From Cytobacillus oceanisediminis (GTDB taxonomy: Bacteria; Bacillota; Bacilli; Bacillales; Cytobacillaceae), in assembly GCF_022811925.1 (NCBI RefSeq), contig NZ_CP065511.1:3837501-3901500 (forward strand): a stretch of DNA of 64,000 nt, in the 5' to 3' direction. Below, piece after piece: positions 59,476 through 64,000 of this stretch. The notes beneath the pieces were generated by a model, which was not told where the DNA came from, made no database searches, and saw only the letters and a list, made by a program, of their open reading frames with translations. The stretch's first letter is position 1. Each line of letters begins with the position of its first letter. The translations under genes were made by a program, and so were the position numbers.

Positions 59476-60108
59476 TTATAAAAGAGCTTTTTCCAGCTTT
59501 TCTCTCCAGACATCTGCAAGTTCCTCAATCCGCAGCAGTTCTTCAATTGCTTTATGGTTTTTGCGGTCATGGAACATGATAAAATTCCCTTGCAAAACCG
59601 ATACCTTTTCCTGCTTTCTTTCTTCGAGCTTAAGAACGCTGCCTGCTGTTACAGTTCCTTCCTTCAGCACTCTGAAAAAGTAGCCTGTGAAGCATGTTTC
59701 CACAATTCTGCCTAAAAGCCGACCTTCTTCGTTATGCTTTGAAATTGTTGAACACGGGATACGCCCCTGTGTTATTTGAATAGCAGATTCACCAAGAGAA
59801 AAGATATCTCCTATAAAAACATCCTTTTCCAGCATATTTCCCGCACAAATATTTTCACCAAATGCTGGCGGGCAGAACGTCTTTTTAAATTCTTTTTCCC
59901 ACATCCCGTAATGTTCGAACGGGTATAGGCAAACTGCCCGGTCGGGGCCGCCATGAAAATCAGTGTTTGCTACTCCATCCCCCAGGAAACCATCCTTCGT
60001 TAAGAACGCACTTTCAATTTTTTCTTTGCCGATTCCCGATATTTCCTCACGGTTTTTCCAGCTGTGCTTTTTCGGCTTTCCTATGCTTAAAGTAATAATT
60101 TCTTTCAT
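59476..60108 (-). CDS. MOSC domain protein (YiiM/YflK-like)
   Basis: 210 residues. MOSC core with DFHGGPDRAVCLYPFEHY (about 71-88), FGENI and GRIPCSTISKH, where the conserved Cys may bind molybdenum cofactor or sulfur. YiiM-type proteins reduce N-hydroxylated compounds using Mo cofactor. It is next to the trp promoter, in the same direction, but unrelated to the operon. Function inferred from the family only. Confidence 0.87.
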   Translation of the reverse strand: MKEIITLSIGKPKKHSWKNREEISGIGKEKIESAFLTKDGFLGDGVANTDFHGGPDRAVCLYPFEHYGMWEKEFKKTFCPPAFGENICAGNMLEKDVFIGDIFSLGESAIQITQGRIPCSTISKHNEEGRLLGRIVETCFTGYFFRVLKEGTVTAGSVLKLEERKQEKVSVLQGNFIMFHDRKNHKAIEELLRIEELADVWREKLEKALL

Positions 60109-60287
60109 AATATCCCCTCACCAGATTCGCTTTTCTATATATTTTAACGCTTTCTTTTTAGTAAATCGAAACATATTTTTCCAGAATTTTAATTTTCCCA
60201 TAAAAAGACAGAGGTTTTTCTAGTTAGTTTTCCTGCAATTAGCTCATATTAAGACTAGTTTGATTAACGAAAAGGAAGGTCAGAAAT

Positions 60288-61547
60288 ATGGAGCATGTTG
60301 AAAATTTACAATCTGTAAATTCCAAAGCTAAACAGAAGTCCGGTGATGATGTTCATAACCAAAAATGGGCCATTCTATCACTTTCTTCAATTCCTCTCGT
60401 TATGACACTTGGGAATTCCATGCTGATTCCTGTTCTGCCGGCGATGGAAAATAAACTAAATATTTCTGCATTCCAATCCAGCATGATTATTACCGTTTAC
60501 AGTATTGTAGCCATTATTTTAATTCCAATCGCAGGCTTTTTATCGGATCATATCGGCCGAAAAAAAGTCATTATACCAAGTCTTCTCATTGCAGGAATTG
60601 GCGGGCTGATCTCTGGATGGGCGGCATGGAAAATGGCGGATGCTTATTGGATCATATTAGCCGGGAGAGCATTGCAGGGTGTTGGGGCAGCCGGTGCGGC
60701 ACCAATTGTTATGCCTTTAGTCGGGGATATGTTTAAAAATGATGATGAAGTCAGCAGTTCCCTTGGCCTGATTGAAACTTCCAATACTTTTGGAAAAGTT
60801 CTATCACCTATACTTGGAGCGTTTTTGGCAGGGTTTATTTGGTTTTTACCGTTTTTTTCGTTTCCAGTTTTTTGTACGATTTCAATCCTGCTGGTTTTCT
60901 TTCTTGTAAAAACACCAAATAAAAGAGAAGAGCCGCTTCCGCTAAAGAAATTTTGGAGCAATATTAAGGATACCTTTAAAAACAACGGAAAATGGCTTTA
61001 TGCTATTTTCTTAATTGGTGCCATTCTTATGTTTGTGCTTTTTGGGATACTTTTTTATTTATCTGATGTGCTTGAAAAGACATATGATATTAAAGATGTT
61101 AAAAAAGGGCTTCTCCTGGCTGTACCGCTTGGCGCACTATGCCTTTCGTCCTATCTAACAGGAAAAAAAATAAAAGAAAATAAAATACTGATGAAGTGGA
61201 TCATTTTTTTAGGCTCAGTACTTGTGGCAGCTGCCACTGCAATCTTAAGCTTTTCAAACAATATGTGGTTTATGATCAGCATGTTCCTGTTTGCCGGAAT
61301 TGGCATAGGCGTTGCATTGCCTTCATTGGATGCACTTATTACGGAAGGAATTGCAAAAGAAGAACGTGGAACCATTACTTCTTTATACAGTTCAATGAGG
61401 TTTATTGGCGTTGCCGGCGGCCCGCCGGCCATTGCCATTCTCATGAAGCATTCTGATCAAGGCCTTTTTTATATATTAAGCGGAATTACCATTCTTGCTG
61501 CCCTTGCAGCCATAATGGCAATCAAACCTGATGGAAATGAGGGATAA
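60288..61547 (+). CDS. MFS drug-efflux transporter
   Basis: 419 residues, twelve predicted membrane helices after a polar 25-residue N-terminus. Antiporter motif A GFLSDHIGRKKVI in the first cytoplasmic loop and a motif C-like GxxxGPxxGG region in the second half of the N-terminal bundle (FGKVLSPILGAFLAG). These are features of proton-driven multidrug exporters of the DHA1 group. AAGGAAGG precedes ATG 60288. Substrate unknown. Confidence 0.88.
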   Translation: MEHVENLQSVNSKAKQKSGDDVHNQKWAILSLSSIPLVMTLGNSMLIPVLPAMENKLNISAFQSSMIITVYSIVAIILIPIAGFLSDHIGRKKVIIPSLLIAGIGGLISGWAAWKMADAYWIILAGRALQGVGAAGAAPIVMPLVGDMFKNDDEVSSSLGLIETSNTFGKVLSPILGAFLAGFIWFLPFFSFPVFCTISILLVFFLVKTPNKREEPLPLKKFWSNIKDTFKNNGKWLYAIFLIGAILMFVLFGILFYLSDVLEKTYDIKDVKKGLLLAVPLGALCLSSYLTGKKIKENKILMKWIIFLGSVLVAAATAILSFSNNMWFMISMFLFAGIGIGVALPSLDALITEGIAKEERGTITSLYSSMRFIGVAGGPPAIAILMKHSDQGLFYILSGITILAALAAIMAIKPDGNEG

Positions 61548-61586
61548 AAAAATCCGTATCGTGCTATGACGATACGGATTTTTTTA
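61546..61586. terminator. Bidirectional terminator between MFS and hydrolase genes
   Basis: Near-perfect stem AAAATCCGTATCGT / ACGATACGGATTTT with A/T tracts on both sides. Confidence 0.88.
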
Positions 61587-62345
61587 TTTAAAATGCTGCT
61601 GTACAAAACCAGTTACAACCTGGTTGAAAAGCTGCCACTTTTTAGTTGGCGCCTGATGGGATACACCTTTGATTATTGCCGCCTGAAAGCTGACATATCT
61701 TCTATAGCTCCTAATATGCTGATTAACAAAATCTCTTGATCCATAAATAAGGAGAAGGGGGACGCTTAAGTTCCTTAGGCGATCAGTGCATGAATAGTGA
61801 AGCGATCTATCGTAAAATTGAAACCACATAGTATGATTTGCCTTTTTCATGTGTTCCAAAATATCGTTTCTGACTTTTTGATCATTTGTGTGACTTGCTG
61901 CTATTACATAGCGCAGGAAACCCGGAAAATGTTTCACGAAATACATTCCCAATATATGCTCATATTTGAAAGTTTCTGATAATACCTCTGGAAATCCGCC
62001 TGATAGTATCACACCAAGCGTCCTCTCAGGAAAAGAGAGAGCAAACTCCTGAGCAATTATGCCACCGGAGGAATAACCAAGGATAACGGCTTTTTCAATT
62101 TCCAAGTGGTCCAATACAGCTTTAATCTCCTCTGCATAACCTTTGATGGTTACTGTTTTCTCGGGACCAATGGTATCTCCATTCCCGCTTAGATCAGGAA
62201 AAACAACCTGAAAATGCTCAGCCAGCAGACCTTGATAATAAAATACCTTTCTCCCCATGGCAGGCGGATGTATAAAGATTATCGGTACACCCTTTCCCAT
62301 CGTTTCATAAAATATTTTTGTATCCTCATAAATAAATGCTGGCAC
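61584..62345 (-). CDS. Alpha/beta hydrolase
   Basis: 253 residues from GTG 62345, which has GGAAAGGA upstream; ATG 62363 has no ribosome binding site. Alpha/beta-hydrolase fold with IFIHPPAMG oxyanion strand, nucleophile Ser in GYSSGG (about 93-98 from the GTG), Asp in YGSRDFV and His in GVSHQAP. The substrate is unknown. It overlaps the end of the small upstream frame, and the convergent terminator lies at its 3' end. Confidence 0.87.
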   Translation of the reverse strand: MPAFIYEDTKIFYETMGKGVPIIFIHPPAMGRKVFYYQGLLAEHFQVVFPDLSGNGDTIGPEKTVTIKGYAEEIKAVLDHLEIEKAVILGYSSGGIIAQEFALSFPERTLGVILSGGFPEVLSETFKYEHILGMYFVKHFPGFLRYVIAASHTNDQKVRNDILEHMKKANHTMWFQFYDRSLHYSCTDRLRNLSVPLLLIYGSRDFVNQHIRSYRRYVSFQAAIIKGVSHQAPTKKWQLFNQVVTGFVQQHFK

Positions 62346-62583
62346 AAGAATCGTCCTTTCCATTCACAAAACATAGATGGCTCTCCATCCTCCTGTTCCA
62401 TATAAAAAATGGGACAGTTTTAGTCTGCCCCATCTCGGTCAATTCTTTATTTCCAACATCAGTTAGTCTTGTCTTTTTAGCTTTTTTGCTTTGCTGATCA
62501 AGCTCTTTTAAGAACTCCATATCGCTTACGCTTTTGTTTGTGCTTTGCAATCCTGATTTAGTCTTAATATTGCGTTTTGTCAT
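62326..62583 (-). CDS. Small basic protein whose frame runs through a terminator
   Basis: ATG 62583 has an excellent GGGAGGA site. The first about 52 residues are hydrophilic and Lys/Ser-rich (MTKRNIKTKSGLQSTNKSVS, LKELDQQSKKAKKTRL) and look like a small Bacillus spore or stress peptide. The frame then passes through a terminator (62403-62433) and ends at 62326 inside the hydrolase gene. The natural protein probably ends near the terminator; the last about 25 codons look unnatural. Family not recognised. Confidence 0.55.
   Translation of the reverse strand: MTKRNIKTKSGLQSTNKSVSDMEFLKELDQQSKKAKKTRLTDVGNKELTEMGQTKTVPFFIWNRRMESHLCFVNGKDDSCASIYL
62403..62433 (-). terminator. Terminator inside the small basic protein frame
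   Basis: ATGGGGCAG / CTGTCCCAT stem (one G-U) followed by TTTTTT on the minus strand. Confidence 0.8.
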
Positions 62584-62750
62584 GTCTGATCCTCCCTTAT
62601 AGTACTGCCATTATAGTAGGGCACATTAGGCTTCGAATCATTATGGATTTTCAGCAGAAATTTGCATATACTATAAGTAATCATGCGATTATGCTTATTT
62701 CCGTGACTTTCTGAACCGTATATGATATTCTTGAATTAAGAATATGAATA

Positions 62751-62788
62751 AAAAAAAAACGACCGCAGGTGTTGCCGCACCCACGGTC
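62751..62788 (-). terminator. Terminator of the Hol_Tox-like gene
   Basis: 11-bp GACCGTGGGTG / CACCTGCGGTC stem (one mismatch) followed by ten T residues on the minus strand. Confidence 0.85.
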
Positions 62789-62867
62789 ATTCGCAATAGT
62801 CGTTCCCTTAGGGGATCGGCCTGTCAAAGACATAGACCTCTCCCTCAATTGTCAGATCAAGGGAGGT

Positions 62868-62951
62868 CTATTTTTTATGGTTAAAAGTCATGACAGCAAT
62901 GATCAGACTAGAGAAGGAAATCATCATCATGATCGATTCGAAAACTGTCAA
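62868..62951 (-). CDS. Putative holin-like toxin peptide (type I toxin family, 27 residues)
   Basis: TTG 62951 is preceded by AAAGGGGGTGA. The 27-residue peptide has a short TVFES start, one membrane helix (IMMMISFSSLIIAVMTF) and NHKK at the end, the pattern of Hol_Tox-type peptides common in Bacillales (MTVFEALxLMISF...). The 5' leader has CCCC and GGGG arms that can hide the ribosome binding site. The 3' leader holds a long hairpin (AGACCTCCCTT / GAGGGAGAGGTCT) and a strong terminator. An antisense antitoxin RNA is expected but I could not find its promoter. Activity is not shown. Confidence 0.68.
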   Translation of the reverse strand: MTVFESIMMMISFSSLIIAVMTFNHKK

Positions 62952-63015
62952 AAGGCATCACCCCCTTTCTTACGGGGCTAGCCGACCACCCTTGAGAAAC
63001 TCCCATTGCTTCTTT

Positions 63016-63045
63016 ATTATAACACATCCTTGTCCATTTAGTCGA
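63016..63045 (-). promoter_or_regulatory. Candidate promoter of the Hol_Tox-like gene
   Basis: Minus-strand TATAAT (63016-63021) with a weak -35, TCGACT (63040-63045), 18 bp upstream. The transcript would start about 60 nt before the toxin start. Confidence 0.5.
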
Positions 63046-63090
63046 ACGTGTGTTCTATTTTAAGAAAATTGATTCTTCTTTCCTATTTTT

Positions 63091-63345
63091 TCAAGTTTCA
63101 CTATCTTTATCGCCTGCAGATTTCCTTTGAAGATATCCGCGAAGAAAACCCATTTCTTTATTAAGCAAATACTCCATTTCCTCCATCTGCTGCTTAGCAA
63201 TTAACTGCGGACTGCCTGTCCATTCAGCACTGTGGATAAAGTAATAATTCTTTATTCTTTTAAAAATGATGACCGCTTCAGGAAAGCAGTCAAACAGTCC
63301 CTTTACCTGATTTCTCCGCATGTAACTCCATCTTACCAGTTTCAT
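63091..63345 (-). CDS. Hypothetical protein (84 residues)
   Basis: ATG 63345 has AAAGG nearby upstream; a longer frame begins inside the neighbouring gene's terminator and is not credible. The protein is basic at its start (MKLVRWSYMRRNQ), has CFPEAVIIFKRIKNYYFIHSAEW, and ends in a charged tail. No signal peptide. Family not recognised. Confidence 0.6.
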   Translation of the reverse strand: MKLVRWSYMRRNQVKGLFDCFPEAVIIFKRIKNYYFIHSAEWTGSPQLIAKQQMEEMEYLLNKEMGFLRGYLQRKSAGDKDSET

Positions 63346-63402
63346 GATATCAGCCTTTTTATACTCTTTTACCCAGAAAACACTGCTGCATGTTCTTAAT
63401 GC

Positions 63403-63426
63403 AAAAAAAACTGCCAAAAATGGCAG
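63403..63426 (-). terminator. Terminator of the DUF2935 gene
   Basis: CTGCCA / TGGCAG stem followed by eight T residues on the minus strand. Confidence 0.8.
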
Positions 63427-63434
63427 CATTGAAT

Positions 63435-64000
63435 TTATTCTTTAAGCCTCGGCTTTGCCGGATCACATTTCGGCTTTTCAGACTGAGTGGACTCAGCAAG
63501 CTTTGACAGGTAATAGCATTCTTCACGGTACATGTGATCAGCCATTAAAGCTGCAAATGTACCCAATGCCTCTTTGCTCAATTCAAGCTCCTCAATTTCA
63601 TTGAGAAAGTTCATAAACAAAGATATTTCAAGTGCAACATCGCTGTTGAACTTTTGAAGTGCCGGGAATGACTCAACATTTGTCCGAAGGAACCCGGACA
63701 TTTCAACCGCCTTTAAATAAAATGCTTCAAAATCCTTTGTATAGCCATCACTGATTTTTTTTATTTTCTTCTCAACACTTTCCATATTATCTGATATGGC
63801 TACAGCATGGCCAGCTGCATCCAGAAGCCAGATTAAATGGTGGTGGAGCTCATGAAATACAGGCGGGGCTTCCCCCTTTTTTAAATATTGAAGGACAAGC
63901 ATATATTCTTCAAGTTCATTCACCATATGGTTAATGAAAACAGGCCCAAGATGAATGGAAATTTTCCCTATCAGATGACGTTCGATTAAGTTCAATTTAA
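63435..64000 (-). CDS. DUF2935 family protein (5' end outside window)
   Basis: About 188 residues are visible and the frame is still open at the right edge, so the start is missing. The visible part is a helical bundle with His/Glu pairs (FINHMVNELEEYMLVLQYL, FHELHHHLIWLLDAAGHA, ADHMYREECYYLSKL), which corresponds to the second half of DUF2935, a ferritin-like metal-binding family of spore formers. Ends in a KPKCDP-containing tail and a terminator. Function unknown. Confidence 0.75.
   Translation of the reverse strand, partial: KLNLIERHLIGKISIHLGPVFINHMVNELEEYMLVLQYLKKGEAPPVFHELHHHLIWLLDAAGHAVAISDNMESVEKKIKKISDGYTKDFEAFYLKAVEMSGFLRTNVESFPALQKFNSDVALEISLFMNFLNEIEELELSKEALGTFAALMADHMYREECYYLSKLAESTQSEKPKCDPAKPRLKE

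Noticed and set aside
63346..63429. N-terminal extension of the 84-residue protein
   Set aside because: It is encoded by the terminator of the DUF2935 gene and its hydrophobic look is accidental.

Overview
The window looks like a chromosomal segment of a low-GC, endospore-forming Bacillaceae bacterium, probably near the Cytobacillus / 'Bacillus firmus' lineage (inference from protein similarity recalled by eye, no search run). Pointers are AGGAGG-type ribosome binding sites with frequent TTG starts, tnrA, cwlO, the sporulation diadenylate cyclase cdaS, a gamma-SASP-like peptide, T-box leaders and DUF families typical of Bacillus. No rRNA, tRNA, insertion sequence, prophage or CRISPR array was seen. 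Both ends cut genes: a glcE-like gene at the left and a DUF2935 gene at the right.

Layout. 0-2 kb: glycolate-oxidase-type gene, its FadR-like regulator and a nine-unit 52-bp repeat array. 2-7.3 kb: cwlO, fdhD, a cupin/HD-GYP protein and DUF1641. 7.2-10.2 kb: a cytosolic Cys-type formate dehydrogenase. 10.4-16 kb: an LVIVD beta-propeller, a nitrilase/GNAT/GNAT operon and two small-peptide genes of 35 and 46 codons. 16-23 kb: peptidoglycan recycling (amiE, nagZ, namZ, nagP) behind a NagR/DasR-type operator. 23-29 kb: ABC exporter, ThrE-type exporter pair, tnrA divergent from two small genes with a TnrA box facing each way, and padR-chrA. 29-39.5 kb: an approximately 10-kb nitrate respiration and sensing block, all on the minus strand. 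39.6-49 kb: housekeeping and small genes (class B PBP, SRAP, cdaS, LemA/TPM). 49-52 kb: phased repeats and a nitrate/sulfonate/taurine-type ABC importer. 52-59.5 kb: trpEGDCFBA behind two tandem tryptophan T-boxes. 59.5-64 kb: MOSC protein, MFS pump, hydrolase, a hidden Hol_Tox-type peptide and DUF2935.

How it fits together. Formate dehydrogenase with its FdhD sulfurtransferase, and a molybdenum nitrate reductase, would couple formate oxidation to nitrate reduction. The nitrate block is the most unusual part. It combines a NarB/NasC-type catalytic subunit, a 16-Cys ferredoxin subunit, a Tat-exported Rieske protein, a NarI-like membrane protein, three small genes I cannot assign, and a NarK transporter carrying a C-terminal PAS domain. 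Immediately downstream is a histidine kinase core with no sensor domain of its own, then NreC, NreA and a triple-PAS kinase. A promoter with two identical-type 13-bp palindromes 21 bp apart heads the operon. Several genes sit in frames too short for routine ORF calling; these are listed with their ribosome binding sites and terminators.
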